Shown one piece after another: positions 1 to 10,035 of a DNA stretch of 64,000 bases. The translations under genes and the position numbers were made by a program. This DNA comes from Eubacterium plexicaudatum ASF492 (lineage in GTDB: Bacteria > Bacillota > Clostridia > Lachnospirales > Lachnospiraceae). Location: contig NZ_AQFT02000001.1 of the NCBI RefSeq assembly GCF_000364225.2, positions 2,666,001-2,730,000 on the forward strand. Direction: 5' to 3'. A model generated the notes under the pieces. It saw nothing but the letters and a program-made list of their open reading frames with translations, made no database searches and was not told the DNA's origin. The first letter of the stretch is position 1. Each line of letters opens with the position of its first letter.

Positions 1-1246
1 CATAAAAGCTTGCGTTTACCGTGTACAAATCTCTTGTATATACTTTATCAGCCACATCTTCCAGTTCCTGCGCAAAACGGTTTGCAACAATGACATCGGA
101 TTTCTTTTTAAACTCGGCCAGATCGCTTATGACCTGACTTCCAAAAAACAAATCGTCTTTTACAAACAGCGTCGGTTCATAGACAATGACTGTCGCTCCT
201 TTTGCTTTGATACGCTTCATCACACCCTGTATGGAACTCTGTCTGAAATTATCGGAATCCGCTTTCATGGTCAGACGGTAAATACCGACCACACATGCAT
301 TTCCCGGAAGCCCGTTCAGCCCTCTGCTGCTGTCCTGCTCATAGTAACCGCCTTTGGCAAGAATCTGCTCCGCCACAAAGTCTTTGCGTGTCCGATTTGA
401 CTCCACAATCGCTTCGATCAGGTTTTCCGGTACATCTTTATAATTGGCCAGCAGCTGTTTTGTATCTTTCGGAAGACAATAGCCGCCGTATCCAAACGAA
501 GGATTATTGTACTGCTGCCCGATTCTCGGATCCAGACATACCCCTTCGATAATATGTTTTGTATTCAGCCCGCGCACCTCCGCATACGTATCCAGTTCAT
601 TAAAATAAGATACCCGCAGCGCCAGATACGTATTTGCAAACAACTTGACTGCCTCCGCCTCCGTAGATTCCATATACAGTACCGGAATCTCCTTTGCATA
701 TGCGCCCTCACATAAAAGACCTGCAAACCGTTCCGCTTCTTTGCGCATGGCTTCACATACGCTTCCTACAATAATTCTGGACGGATACAGATTATCATGC
801 AGCGCGTGCCCTTCGCGCAAAAATTCCGGAGAAAACAACAGACGCTGCGTTTTGTATTTTTGGGCGGCTCCTTTTGTAAAACCTACCGGTACGGTTGACT
901 TTACAACAATGACCGCATCCGGATTCAGTCGTGTAACCAACCGTATCACCGCTTCAACGGAAGATGTGTCAAAATAGTTCAGCTTCGGATCATAATTGGT
1001 CGGTGTGGAAACAATTACCAGATCCGCGTTCTCATAAGCCTGCGTTCCATCCGCAACCGCATGCAGCCTCAGATCTTTGTGTTCCAGAAAGTCCGTAATA
1101 TCCTGATCAATGATCGGCGACTTGCGTGCATTGATCAAATCCACTTTTTCCGGCTGAATGTCTACCGCTGTCACCTCATGGTGCCGTGCAAGCAGCACTG
1201 CCAGCGACAATCCGACATACCCGGTTCCTGCTACCGCTATTTTCAT
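1..1246 (-). CDS. ugd: UDP-glucose 6-dehydrogenase, 3' end cut by window edge
   Basis: Oxidises UDP-glucose to UDP-glucuronate with two NAD+, a precursor for surface polysaccharides. The frame opens at an ATG (complement of 1244-1246) and runs off the left edge after 415 codons, so the stop is not seen. Residues 7-12 read GTGYVG, the NAD-binding glycine motif. The family's catalytic cysteine is Cys257 in GGYCLPKD, and the helix containing [11 protein letters not shown] is present. It belongs to the short Streptococcus HasB-like class of about 390-410 residues, so only the last few residues should be missing. It starts 13 bases after the stop of the nucleotidyltransferase on the same strand, so the two are probably one operon making sugar nucleotides. 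Family assignment is firm; the downstream polysaccharide is not known. Confidence 0.95.
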   Translation of the reverse strand, partial: MKIAVAGTGYVGLSLAVLLARHHEVTAVDIQPEKVDLINARKSPIIDQDITDFLEHKDLRLHAVADGTQAYENADLVIVSTPTNYDPKLNYFDTSSVEAVIRLVTRLNPDAVIVVKSTVPVGFTKGAAQKYKTQRLLFSPEFLREGHALHDNLYPSRIIVGSVCEAMRKEAERFAGLLCEGAYAKEIPVLYMESTEAEAVKLFANTYLALRVSYFNELDTYAEVRGLNTKHIIEGVCLDPRIGQQYNNPSFGYGGYCLPKDTKQLLANYKDVPENLIEAIVESNRTRKDFVAEQILAKGGYYEQDSSRGLNGLPGNACVVGIYRLTMKADSDNFRQSSIQGVMKRIKAKGATVIVYEPTLFVKDDLFFGSQVISDLAEFKKKSDVIVANRFAQELEDVADKVYTRDLYTVNASFY

Positions 1247-1259
1247 CTGCCCGACTCCT

Positions 1260-2165
1260 TTAATCCCAGAGGCGGCCGCCATACACGCCCACTTCCGTAA
1301 GCCCGGCAAATGCTTTTACCACACTGTCTTTATCTTCCGCATACGTAACGCCAAACCACTTATCCGGTGTAGGAAGCACCCGTACCGAAGCCTGTCCGCT
1401 TTGCAGCATCTGGTCAATCACGGACGGCAGTAAATATTCCGCTTTCAAATCCGTCGGATCCGCCTGCTGTAAAAATTCCACAAATTTTTCTTTTAAAACC
1501 TGCAAAAACTCCGGTGTAAGTCCCCACAGATTCATTGATACAAGCGTCTCTTCGGCCAGTTCCTTACCGCCTTCACATACGATCTGTCCGGACTGTGCCC
1601 GTTCGATTCCACCTGTTTCCACAACTTTCACCAGTTCATTTTTTTCATTGGTATCGCACACGCCGCGGGTTACCGCACCGTTTTCACTTAACGTATTGCA
1701 AATCTGAAAACCTGCCATGCAATACTGCCCCGTCGTATCCGCATGCTCGCTTAAAAAGCGGTATACCTGCTTAAATGCTGCTTTTCCATAATAATCATCC
1801 GCATTGATAACCGCAAACGGCACATCCAGTATCTCGCGGCAGGCTAATATGGCATGTCCGGTTCCCCACGGCTTCACGCGGTCCTGCGGACAGACAAAGC
1901 CCTGCGGCAGATCGTCCTTATCCTGAAATACATATTCCACCGGGCATACTTTTTCAATTCTTGACCCAATCACTTCTTTAAACTCCGCTTCGATATCTTT
2001 GCGGATAATAAAAATCACTTTTGTAAATCCTGCTTCCAGTGCATCATGAATCGAATAGTCAATAATAATTTCTCCCTGCGGGCCGACTTTCTGCAGCTGC
2101 TTGATGCCGGCTCCATAGCGGGAACCGATGCCGGCTGCCATAATTACGAGTGCTATATCTTTCAT
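1260..2165 (-). CDS. Sugar nucleotidyltransferase (NTP_transferase family)
   Basis: Predicted to transfer a nucleotide onto a sugar 1-phosphate in the cytoplasm. The N-terminus carries the nucleotidyltransferase signature (residues 9-18, [10 protein letters not shown], followed by a Lys), and VINADDYYG supplies the metal-binding acidic pair. I chose the ATG at 2165, giving 301 aa, because AGGAGG lies 10 bases upstream; an in-frame TTG two codons earlier is too close to that site. It is immediately upstream of ugd, so a role in supplying or tuning UDP-sugar precursors is plausible. It is not a classic GalU by sequence feel: the GalU-like length is right, but the motifs match the generic Lachnospiraceae 'nucleotidyltransferase' better. 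The base and sugar specificity cannot be read from the sequence. Confidence 0.8.
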   Translation of the reverse strand: MKDIALVIMAAGIGSRYGAGIKQLQKVGPQGEIIIDYSIHDALEAGFTKVIFIIRKDIEAEFKEVIGSRIEKVCPVEYVFQDKDDLPQGFVCPQDRVKPWGTGHAILACREILDVPFAVINADDYYGKAAFKQVYRFLSEHADTTGQYCMAGFQICNTLSENGAVTRGVCDTNEKNELVKVVETGGIERAQSGQIVCEGGKELAEETLVSMNLWGLTPEFLQVLKEKFVEFLQQADPTDLKAEYLLPSVIDQMLQSGQASVRVLPTPDKWFGVTYAEDKDSVVKAFAGLTEVGVYGGRLWD

Positions 2166-2285
2166 AAACAAAAATCCTCCTTGGTTTTCAAAATGACTTA
2201 CTTATCATACCATTACCAACGGTATTGTTCAAGTGTAATCCTGTGATTCTTTCGGGATAATATGGCTTTGTGTTCTAATATTTTC

Positions 2286-2315
2286 TTGCACACCCGAAAA
2301 AATATATGCTATAAT
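2286..2315 (+). promoter_or_regulatory. Sigma-A-type promoter for paaK
   Basis: TTGCAC at 2286-2291 and TATAAT at 2310-2315 are separated by 18 bases and lie 34 bases before the paaK ATG. This is the only good promoter between the divergent nucleotidyltransferase and ligase genes. Seen directly; activity is inferred. Confidence 0.65.
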
Positions 2316-2348
2316 GCTGTTACTACTTACAGAAAGGAATCTAACACT

Positions 2349-3656
2349 ATGGAACACTATTACCAGCCGGAAATCGAATGCGCCTCCCGTGATCAGATAC
2401 GGGACTGGCAGGATGAGAGACTGGCGAAAACAGTGAAACGGGTTTATGAAAACGTAGCCTTTTATAAAAATAAAATGGATCAGGCAGGAGTAAAACCGGA
2501 AGATATTCATTCCGTAGATGATTTACATAAGCTGCCGTTTCTGACGAAAGACGACCTGCGCGATGCATATCCGTACGGCCTTTTGGCGACTCCGTTATCC
2601 GACTGCGTCCGTATTCAGTCTACAAGCGGAACAACCGGAAGAAGAGTCGTTGCTTTTTATACGCAGCATGACCTGGATCTCTGGGAAGAGTGCTGTGCCA
2701 GAGCCATCGCTGCTGCCGGCGGCACGAAAGATGATGTCGTACATGTCTGTTACGGATATGGATTATTTACCGGCGGTCCCGGCTTAAACGGCGGTTCCCA
2801 TAAGATCGGTTCGCTGACACTGCCGATGTCGTCCGGTAATACGGACCGTCAGATTCAGTTTATGTGCGATCTCGGTTCTACGATTTTGTGCTGTACGCCT
2901 TCCTATGCGGCTTACCTGGCAGAATCCATCTGCGAACGCGGCCTGCAGGATCAGCTGAAACTCAAAGCCGGCATTTTCGGCGCGGAAGCATGGACCGAAG
3001 AAATGCGGCATGATATCGAACAAAAACTGGGCCTCAAAGCATTTGATATTTACGGACTGACCGAAATATCCGGCCCTGGCGTCTCTTTTGAATGCAGTGC
3101 ACAGACCGGCATGCATATCAATGAAGATCATTTTATCGCCGAAGTCATTGATCCGAACACCAAAGAAGTGCTTCCGGACGGCGAAAAAGGAGAACTGGTA
3201 TTTACAAGCATCACAAAAGAAGCGTTTCCGCTGCTGCGCTACCGTACGAGAGATATCTGTATTCTCAACCACGAACCATGTGCATGCGGCCGTACACACG
3301 TTAAGATGACCAAGCCGTTAGGACGCAGCGACGATATGCTGATCGTCAAAGGCGTCAACGTATTCCCGTCACAGATTGAAACCGTTCTGCTCAATCAGGG
3401 ATATCCGGCAAACTATCAGATTCTTGTCGGCCGTAAGAACAACAGCGATACGATTGAAGTACAGGTAGAAATGACACAGGAAATGTTCTCCGACAATGCC
3501 GGTGTCGTTGCGGAACGTGAAAAGAATCTGGTCAATGCATTGAAAGCGATGCTGGGCATTTATGTAAAAGTAAAACTTGTAAATCCGAAAACCATTACAA
3601 GAAGCGAGGGAAAAGCTGTCCGCGTCATTGATCAGCGAAATTTATATCAGGGATAA
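2349..3656 (+). CDS. paaK: Phenylacetate--CoA ligase
   Basis: Adenylate-forming enzyme that activates phenylacetate (or a related aryl acid) to its CoA thioester with ATP. The ATG at 2349 follows GAAAGGAA at proper spacing and gives 435 aa, the usual PaaK length; the longer open frame upstream lacks a ribosome site. The AMP-binding loop STSGTTGR is at residues 91-98, the YGLTE motif is mid-protein, and the hinge region YRTRDI is followed by a Cys-rich turn typical of this family. In Clostridia such ligases often accompany indolepyruvate oxidoreductases and ACT proteins and handle aromatic amino-acid breakdown products. Here only the ACT partner is present, 57 bases downstream. The natural substrate is therefore inferred. 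Confidence 0.93.
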   Translation: MEHYYQPEIECASRDQIRDWQDERLAKTVKRVYENVAFYKNKMDQAGVKPEDIHSVDDLHKLPFLTKDDLRDAYPYGLLATPLSDCVRIQSTSGTTGRRVVAFYTQHDLDLWEECCARAIAAAGGTKDDVVHVCYGYGLFTGGPGLNGGSHKIGSLTLPMSSGNTDRQIQFMCDLGSTILCCTPSYAAYLAESICERGLQDQLKLKAGIFGAEAWTEEMRHDIEQKLGLKAFDIYGLTEISGPGVSFECSAQTGMHINEDHFIAEVIDPNTKEVLPDGEKGELVFTSITKEAFPLLRYRTRDICILNHEPCACGRTHVKMTKPLGRSDDMLIVKGVNVFPSQIETVLLNQGYPANYQILVGRKNNSDTIEVQVEMTQEMFSDNAGVVAEREKNLVNALKAMLGIYVKVKLVNPKTITRSEGKAVRVIDQRNLYQG

Positions 3657-3713
3657 ACCGGCCCGAACCAACAGCAACCAACAGCAACCAAATCAGACAG
3701 AAGGGGGATTTTT

Positions 3714-4145
3714 ATGACAGTAAAACAGATTTCTATTTTTGTGGAAAACAAACCCGGAAAACTGGCGGAACTGACCGAATATTTACAGCAGTCCCAGATC
3801 GACATGCGGGCATTGTCCATAGCCGAAGCACAGGATTTCGGCATTGTGCGCATTATTGTGGACGATGCTTACAAAACATCCTGCGTCTTAAAAGAAGCCG
3901 GATATGTTGCTTCCATTACACCGGTTCTCGCAGTCGAAATGCCGGATGAACCGGGAAGCCTGTTTAAAATTTTAAAAATGCTTGGAGACGGCGGTGTCAA
4001 CCTGGAATATATGTACGCCTTTCTGACCCGAAAAAAATCGACCGCTTATATGGTACTGCGTGTGGAAAACAATGAAAAAGCGCTTGAAGTACTGAACAAA
4101 AACGGCATTCACACCATCTGCCAGGAAGCGCTTGCAAAGCTGTAA
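3714..4145 (+). CDS. Tandem ACT-domain protein
   Basis: A 143-aa protein made of two ACT modules, roughly residues 1-70 and 72-143. Each shows the beta-alpha-beta pattern and the 'PG-L' turn (NKPGKLAELTEYL and DEPGSLFKIL). ACT domains usually bind amino acids and regulate an enzyme. The gene follows paaK closely behind AGAAGGGGGA, so co-transcription is very likely, and a role sensing an aromatic amino acid for the ligase is an inference from this recurrent pairing. No enzyme domain is present. A strong hairpin terminator follows 30 bases downstream, closing the two-gene operon. Confidence 0.88.
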   Translation: MTVKQISIFVENKPGKLAELTEYLQQSQIDMRALSIAEAQDFGIVRIIVDDAYKTSCVLKEAGYVASITPVLAVEMPDEPGSLFKILKMLGDGGVNLEYMYAFLTRKKSTAYMVLRVENNEKALEVLNKNGIHTICQEALAKL

Positions 4146-4174
4146 CCACTATAATCACACTATAATCATAAAAA

Positions 4175-4210
4175 AACAGCAGCCTTTCCATTCGATTTAA
4201 GGCTGCTGTT
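4175..4210 (+). terminator. Rho-independent terminator of the paaK-ACT operon
   Basis: Ten-base arms AACAGCAGCC and GGCTGCTGTT (4175-4184, 4201-4210) pair perfectly and are followed by a T run. Confidence 0.92.
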
Positions 4211-4346
4211 TTTTATTTTACACATTTTAAAAAAATTTCCTGACATCCACCAATTCCTGTGACAGGTTATCCGCATTTCTTTTTTATATCGAAAAAACAG
4301 TTACCAAATCAACGACACACATACATAAGGAAAGGAATTTACCACT

Positions 4347-5708
4347 ATGACAGCACTGCGCAATATGACCGACGGCTCTGCGGGCCGCCTCATTTTTTCT
4401 TTTGCCATGCCGCTGATGCTTGGCAACCTGTTTCAACAGTTTTATACCATTTCAGATGCTGCCATTGTCGGTCAGGTACTCGGTGTATCCGGTATCGCGG
4501 CTGTCGGAGCCGCCGAATGGATGATCTGGATGATGCTTGGTATGATTCAGGGTTTTACACAGGGTTTTGGCATTCAAATGTCCCAGGATTTCGGTGCACG
4601 GCAATATGAAAGATTACGTAACGTAATCGTTAATTCCGCCTTTTTATCTGCGGCCAGCGCCGTGATCATGCTTGCGGGCGGTCAGATATTTGCCTCATGG
4701 ATGCTGGATATCCTGCACACACCCGACTCCGTCCGTGCAGATACCATGCTGTATATGCGCGCAATGTTCTGGGGCATTCCGGTCGTTATGGCCTATAACC
4801 TGTTTGCTTCGATCCTGCGCTCGCTTGGAGACGGAAAAACACCGCTGTATGCCATGATCTGCGCTTCTTTTATCAATATCAGCCTGGATCTTTTATTTGT
4901 CCCGGTTCTGCACATGGGCGTATTTGGCGCGGCTGCGGCAACGGTGCTGGCACAGCTTTGTTCCGCTCTGTTTTGCCTTGTTAAGATTATGCGGATAGAT
5001 ATTTTGAAATTCCGTCGTGAAGATTATGCACTGGATACAGGCCTGCACCTGCGGCTTATGAAGCTTGGCATGCCGATGGCATTTCAGAATTTTGTCATTT
5101 CCGTAGGCGGTATGATTGTACAGTCCGTTGTAAACGGATTTGGCGTCATCTTTATCGCAGGATTTACCGCTACGAATAAATTATATGGGATGCTGGAAGT
5201 GGCGGCGACTTCCTATGGATTTTCCATGACGACTTATACCGGACAAAATCTCGGCGCAGGAAAAGTATCCCGCATCCGTAAAGGATACCGGGAAGCGCTC
5301 CTTCTGGCGCTCCTTACTTCCGTCGTCATTGCCGCTGTCATGATCCTTGCCGGAAAATGGATTTTACTTTGCTTTATCAACGGAGACAGCCAGACGACAG
5401 CAGACACACTTGCTGTCGCTTACCGGTATTTATTTATTATGAGCATCTGTCTGCCGGTTTTGTACTATCTGCATGTGACGCGTTCCTGTATTCAGGGACT
5501 TGGTAATACGGTACTTCCCATGGTTTCCGGCTGTGCGGAATTTGCAATGCGCACCGCTGCAGCAATGCTGCTGCCAATCGTTCTTGGTCAGGACGGCATC
5601 TTCTATGCTGAAATTGCAGCCTGGGCAGGCGCAGATGTCGTATTATTTTTCAGCTTTTATTACAGTATGAAAAAGCTGCGTCTTTTCTCCGCACAAAAAG
5701 ACGGCTGA
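4347..5708 (+). CDS. MATE family efflux transporter
   Basis: A 453-aa membrane protein with twelve predicted helices in two homologous halves, the standard MATE length. It would export a cationic or aromatic compound in exchange for Na+ or H+. The N-terminus ends in the typical FSFAMPLMLGNLFQQFY run, and the second half begins at KLGMPMAFQNFV. The ATG at 4347 follows GGAAAGGAA. It stands alone between the ACT operon terminator and the AraC gene; no regulator is adjacent, so the substrate cannot be guessed. A second MATE gene in this window (near 51 kb) is damaged, whereas this one is intact. Confidence 0.92.
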   Translation: MTALRNMTDGSAGRLIFSFAMPLMLGNLFQQFYTISDAAIVGQVLGVSGIAAVGAAEWMIWMMLGMIQGFTQGFGIQMSQDFGARQYERLRNVIVNSAFLSAASAVIMLAGGQIFASWMLDILHTPDSVRADTMLYMRAMFWGIPVVMAYNLFASILRSLGDGKTPLYAMICASFINISLDLLFVPVLHMGVFGAAAATVLAQLCSALFCLVKIMRIDILKFRREDYALDTGLHLRLMKLGMPMAFQNFVISVGGMIVQSVVNGFGVIFIAGFTATNKLYGMLEVAATSYGFSMTTYTGQNLGAGKVSRIRKGYREALLLALLTSVVIAAVMILAGKWILLCFINGDSQTTADTLAVAYRYLFIMSICLPVLYYLHVTRSCIQGLGNTVLPMVSGCAEFAMRTAAAMLLPIVLGQDGIFYAEIAAWAGADVVLFFSFYYSMKKLRLFSAQKDG

Positions 5709-5765
5709 CAGCCGCCAATGCTGATATTCTTTATAAATAATTAAGATTTTATCAGATTCATTTTA

Positions 5766-5794
5766 TTGAAACAATACTGCCTATCTGTTATACT
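5766..5794 (+). promoter_or_regulatory. Promoter of the AraC-type gene
   Basis: TTGAAA (5766-5771), a 17-base spacer and TATACT (5789-5794), 44 bases before the ATG. Confidence 0.6.
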
Positions 5795-5837
5795 ACGTTG
5801 TAGTCATTAGCAAATAGAAAAGGAGCTTTTTCGATAC

Positions 5838-6769
5838 ATGCCAATCAAAGGAACCAACAAAATCGAATTCAGATACTACAAAATGCCGGATGACGTTCCA
5901 TTTCTGGCCCTGTTTGGTGAAAGCTAGAGACGACAATATGGAAAAGGCATTGATTACCTGCATTTTCATAATTATCTGGAAATCGGGTACTGTTATGACG
6001 GAACCGGCACACTTGTAATCGGAATGGAAAAATACCCGTATAGAAAAAACTGCTTCTCGGTCATTCCGCAAAACTGTGTACATACGACGGAAAGTACCCC
6101 TGGTACGAGCAGCAGCTGGGAATATCTGTTTATTGATATCGACTCGCTGCTTGCGCAGATTTGCCAGAACGGCAGCCGTCGTATCAGCGAGATTACCACC
6201 CGGATCAATTCCGGAGCCTATTTAAAGCAGGAACGGGAAAATCCGAAGATTGGACGAACGATCCGCAGCATTTTGAACCTGATGCGCCGAAAAGAGGACT
6301 TTTATCTGGAAGAAGCCAAAGCGGAAATTCTGGTTCTTTTACTTAATATTGCAAGAGAAAACAATACCTGTCGTCTGCCGGAGAAAACGCCGGCAAAAGA
6401 AACGATTCCGATAGCCCAGTCTTTAGACTATATCTCCATGCATTATATGGAACCGCTTAAGATCAAAGATCTGGCATCCAACTGCCATCTGAGTGAATCC
6501 CATTTCCGCAAGATATTTGCTTCTTATATGGGCATGGGACCAATGGAATACATGAACATCGTCCGCATCAGAGCCGCCTGCGACCTGTTAAAGCGAACCG
6601 ATGATTTTGTTTCGGATATAGCAGGCAAATGTGGGTTTGCAACCTTCTCTACTTTTATCAGAAACTTCAAAAAATCATGGGCGTTTCGCCAAATGAATGG
6701 CGCAAACGCCCGGATAATTATGAACAGCAGCTGTTAAAAGCGCAAATTCATATGGAAAACGGATGGTAA
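5838..6769 (+). pseudogene. AraC-family transcriptional regulator, broken by an amber codon and a frameshift
   Basis: The gene starts at ATG 5838 behind AAAGGAG. Codon 30 is TAG (5925-5927) in the stretch LFGES-stop-RRQYGKG, where a Trp (TGG) would be natural. Reading through gives a cupin-like N-terminal sensing domain (LHFHNYLEIGYC) and two C-terminal helix-turn-helix motifs (IKDLASNCHLSESHFRKIF, then VSDIAGKCGFATFSTFIRNFKK). The frame then slips: the six-A run at 6669-6674 needs a seventh A to continue as KKIMGVSPNEWRKRPDNY and end at TAA 6767-6769. The gene converges on the sugar ABC operon and is its likely regulator. As written it could give only a 29-residue peptide or an internally started fragment. 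Sequencing error is a real alternative to decay, especially for the frameshift. Confidence 0.85.
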
Positions 6770-6772
6770 ACG

Positions 6773-7598
6773 TTATTTGACCGCTCCGGTAATACCTTCT
6801 GCAAACTGCTTCTGCAGGACGAAGAAGATCACCATCGTAGGAATCGAACAGAACAATACACCGCACATAAGCATTCCGTAGTCAATTACATAACCTGTAA
6901 TCAGGTTTGCAATCAGCATCGGCATAGTCAGCGATTTATTATCCGTCATAATAACCTTTGGCCACAGATAAGAATTCCATGCGTTCATAAAAGTAATTAC
7001 CGCGGCAGCCGCATAGGTAGACTTCATCGTCGGCATAAACATGCGGAAAAAGATCTGTATTTCATTCAATCCGTCAATACGTGCAGCTTCTATAATGTCA
7101 ATCGGAAACGATCTGGCATGCTGGCGGAACATCATGATCATAAACGGCGTAGATACCATCGGAAGAATAAATCCAAGCGTAGTATTCAACAGTTTTGCTT
7201 TCGAAAACAGCTGGAACAGCGGCACCATCGTTGCTACCTGCGGCACCATCATGGCAAGCAGCAAAATGGAAAACAGCTTATCTTTCCATTTGTCATTGTA
7301 GATTTCAAAACCATAGCCTGCAATCGAGCAGATAAGCAGACAGACAACCGTTGTAACAAAAGCATACAAAACGAATTGCCAAGCGCACGCCATAATGGCT
7401 GCTGATCGGTCAGATTTTTAAAGTTTTCCATAAAATGCGTTCCCGGCAGGATACGCCCTCTTGAAATATCCGTAGACGTATTCGTAGCCGCAGATATCAT
7501 CCAGTACAACGGAAATACGGAAAAAACAGATACAATAGTAAGAAAATATAAGTTGGAATCAGTCTTCGCTGAATCATGGAATTGTTTTTCTTAATCAC
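6773..7598 (-). pseudogene. Carbohydrate ABC permease, MalG type, two frameshifts
   Basis: Inner-membrane permease subunit with six helices. The EAA loop that contacts the ATPase reads IEAARIDGLNEIQIFFRMF. The probable start is GTG at 7598, overlapping the stop of the upstream permease by eight bases, and gives about 275 aa, the normal length, once two slips are repaired. One base is missing near 7540, in the first helix between IFL and IVSVFSVFPLYW. One T is missing from the coding run at 7368-7371, between ALGNSF and YAFVTTVV. Both lesions are single-base losses. It is the last gene of the SBP-permease-permease operon and ends four bases from the convergent AraC gene. Either it is inactive or the sequence has consensus errors. 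Confidence 0.88.
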
Positions 7599-8490
7599 GC
7601 GTATCACCTACTTTCAAGTTGATTAATGCCAGAACTGCCACCATAATAAAGATCAGGAATGCCATTGCGGAAGCATATCCAAAATTCGGTACATTAATAA
7701 AACATGTATTATAAACATAATGAGACATTGTAATTGTTGAATTTGCAGGCCCGCCTTTTGTCAGGTTGACAGACTCGTCAAACAGCTGCAAAGTACCATT
7801 GATGGAAGTAATAACGGTCATAATAATCGTTGGTTTTAACAGCGGAACGGTAATCCGCCAAAATGTTTTCCATCCGTTGGCTCCGTCAATTTTAGCCGCC
7901 TCATATACGGAATATTCAATATTTTGAAGGCCGGCAAGGTAAAATACCATATTATATCCGGTCCATCTCCAGACAAGCGCAATGATAATAACAATTTTGG
8001 CACTTGTTGAATTTCCAAGGAAATTATATCCACGGTCTAAAATGTGAAGATTAACAAGAATTGTGTTTATCAGTCCTTCCTGTGCAAACAGAGAACGGAA
8101 AATAATAGCATAAGATACGAGTGATGTTGCACACGGAAGAAATACACAGGTTCGAAATAATCCTTTGAATCTTAACTGCTGGTTGTTTAACAGCTGAGCC
8201 AGTAAAATTGCAAGAAGCAACATAATCGGCACCTGTATCAGCAGATAATAAAATGTATTAACGATAGACTGCTGGAATACTTTATCCGCAAGAATCCGTT
8301 TGTAATTGCTGAAAATCGGCTCTGCAAATCTCATATTTGCACCGGCTCCGGTCTGCAGCGATATAATAAATGCCTGAATCATCGGCCAAAAACTCATAAC
8401 TGCGATCATCAGCGTTGCCGGTGTTAAAAATGTCCAGCCGGCTACTCTTTGCTTGGCAATCAGCGTCATTCCTTTTTTACTTGAATTCAC
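7591..8490 (-). CDS. Carbohydrate ABC permease, MalF/UgpA type
   Basis: A 299-aa inner-membrane subunit of a CUT1 sugar importer. The EAA loop YEAAKIDGANGWKTFWRIT is complete and six membrane segments are visible. I chose the GTG at 8490 because AGGGGAGG lies at correct spacing; upstream codons have no ribosome site. It pairs with the MalG-type permease downstream and the binding protein upstream. No ATPase gene is nearby, which is usual for CUT1 systems that share an MsmK/UgpC ATPase encoded elsewhere. The neighbouring GH112/kinase frame suggests that galacto-N-biose or lacto-N-biose is the cargo. Confidence 0.92.
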   Translation of the reverse strand: MNSSKKGMTLIAKQRVAGWTFLTPATLMIAVMSFWPMIQAFIISLQTGAGANMRFAEPIFSNYKRILADKVFQQSIVNTFYYLLIQVPIMLLLAILLAQLLNNQQLRFKGLFRTCVFLPCATSLVSYAIIFRSLFAQEGLINTILVNLHILDRGYNFLGNSTSAKIVIIIALVWRWTGYNMVFYLAGLQNIEYSVYEAAKIDGANGWKTFWRITVPLLKPTIIMTVITSINGTLQLFDESVNLTKGGPANSTITMSHYVYNTCFINVPNFGYASAMAFLIFIMVAVLALINLKVGDTRD

Positions 8491-8533
8491 AAAAATACCT
8501 CCCCTCTTTACCTCAAAACAATATATGGAACGA

Positions 8534-8563
8534 ATACGGGGAACCATCCACAGTTCCCCGTAT
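8534..8563 (-). promoter_or_regulatory. Intercistronic hairpin between binding protein and permease genes
   Basis: Perfect 11-base arms (8534-8544 and 8553-8563) with an 8-base loop lie between the binding-protein stop and the permease start. There is no T run after it, so it is more likely an mRNA-stabilising or partial-attenuation stem that keeps the binding protein more abundant than the permeases. Confidence 0.7.
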
Positions 8564-8608
8564 CAGACACGGTGCATGCCGTTATGTAGATCCGGTTATG
8601 CACTGGGC

Positions 8609-9997
8609 TTACTCTGTCATCTTAAATTCAAGTGTTTCCTGAGCTTCCTTTAAAGCATCTTCTTTTGCCGTTCCGTTTGTAATATTGATAATAGCCGTAT
8701 TTACAGCTTCTCTTGCTTCATAGTGATACGGTGTCTTTGTAAATTCCGGAATATGAGAAGAGTACTCTACCAGTGTGGAGTAGATTGGCTGTCCGCCGTA
8801 AAATTCTACCGGCTCATTATATACGGTTGATTCACCTGCCGGCAGATAACATGCAATACCGGATGTTTCAGGAAGAATCGTATCATAGAATTCCGTGCTG
8901 GAGCCAAATGTACTTAACAGGAAATCTTTTGCAAGATCCATGTTCTGGCAGTTTGCTGTAATATACCAAGAAGAACCGCCGTTATTTGCATAATTGGTAG
9001 CGCTTTCCACATCATCTACTTTTGGAATCGTTGTAATCTGCCACAGCCCCTTCTGGTCTTCAATACCTACCAGTGTTCCGTTCATCCAGTTACCGTTTAC
9101 GATACCTGCAGCTTCGCCGTCCGTAACTGTCTTTACATATTCATCCCAGTTATTTACAAGTTTTACAACGTCTTTTTCAATCATTTCCGTATAGAGGTCT
9201 ACACATTTTGAAGCGATTTCGTTGTCCGTTATGAAAGCTTTACCGTTTTCATCTACAAAGTTTGCACCGCAGGACTGAATCATCAGCATGATAACGTCGC
9301 CGCCGGTTGCTTCACTTGTCAGAAGGTATTTGCCTGTTTTTTCACGAACTGCCTGACCGATCTCAATAAATTTGGACCATGTAATGTCTTTCATATCATC
9401 CATGGAATAGCCGGCCTCTTCCAGAATGTCCGTACGGTAAAATGCCGCACATACACCGTTGTCATACGGAACACCGTAATGTTTGCCGTCTGCCATGGAA
9501 TAACTCTGTTTTAAAGTTGCGAAATCATCCCAGTTAATACCAATATCTGTCAGATCCGTAAATGCATCCGGATAGCTCTTTAAAAATTTCTGATAGCTGT
9601 TATCCTGCATCAGAACGATATCCGGCATTGTGCTGTAGTCGCCTGCATTTGCACATGTGGTAAGTTTTGTCTGACAATCATCCGAAGACGTTTCAATAAC
9701 TTCCAGTTCAAAATCCGGATGGTCTTTTTTATACTGCTCTGCGGCAAGGTTCATAGCCTTAATATTGAATGTCTGATCCCATGCCCAGACAGTCAGCTTG
9801 CCACCGCCGGCGGAATCGCCTTCATTATCTGCTGCCGTATTCGCTGCATCGGAGCCGTCTTCCTCTCCCCCATCGGCATTATCAGCATTGCCCGTACCGT
9901 TTGAAGCATCTCCCTTAGATGAATCATCTCCACCGCAGGCTGCTGTAGAAACTACCATAGCGCCTGCAAGTAATACTGCAAATAATTTCTTTTTCAT
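8609..9997 (-). CDS. Sugar ABC transporter substrate-binding lipoprotein (family 1)
   Basis: A 462-aa lipoprotein that should capture the sugar at the outer face of the membrane. The signal peptide MKKKLFAVLLAGAMVVSTAA ends at a lipobox with Cys21. A Gly/Asn/Asp/Ala-rich tether (about residues 22-66) precedes the two-lobed SBP fold that begins GGKLTVWAWDQ. AAGGAGGATAA lies just before the ATG. It opens the importer part of the operon. Its position beside the GH112 phosphorylase makes it the functional counterpart of the bifidobacterial GNB/LNB-binding protein, an inference from context and not from binding residues, which I cannot assign. Confidence 0.92.
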   Translation of the reverse strand: MKKKLFAVLLAGAMVVSTAACGGDDSSKGDASNGTGNADNADGGEEDGSDAANTAADNEGDSAGGGKLTVWAWDQTFNIKAMNLAAEQYKKDHPDFELEVIETSSDDCQTKLTTCANAGDYSTMPDIVLMQDNSYQKFLKSYPDAFTDLTDIGINWDDFATLKQSYSMADGKHYGVPYDNGVCAAFYRTDILEEAGYSMDDMKDITWSKFIEIGQAVREKTGKYLLTSEATGGDVIMLMIQSCGANFVDENGKAFITDNEIASKCVDLYTEMIEKDVVKLVNNWDEYVKTVTDGEAAGIVNGNWMNGTLVGIEDQKGLWQITTIPKVDDVESATNYANNGGSSWYITANCQNMDLAKDFLLSTFGSSTEFYDTILPETSGIACYLPAGESTVYNEPVEFYGGQPIYSTLVEYSSHIPEFTKTPYHYEAREAVNTAIINITNGTAKEDALKEAQETLEFKMTE

Positions 9998-10035
9998 ATT
10001 TATCCTCCTTATTGATAATTATTTTGGATAGGATT

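Noticed and set aside
2784..3299. A 171-codon open frame antisense to paaK
   Set aside because: No ribosome site, composition follows the paaK codons in reverse, and paaK is a clear full-length gene.
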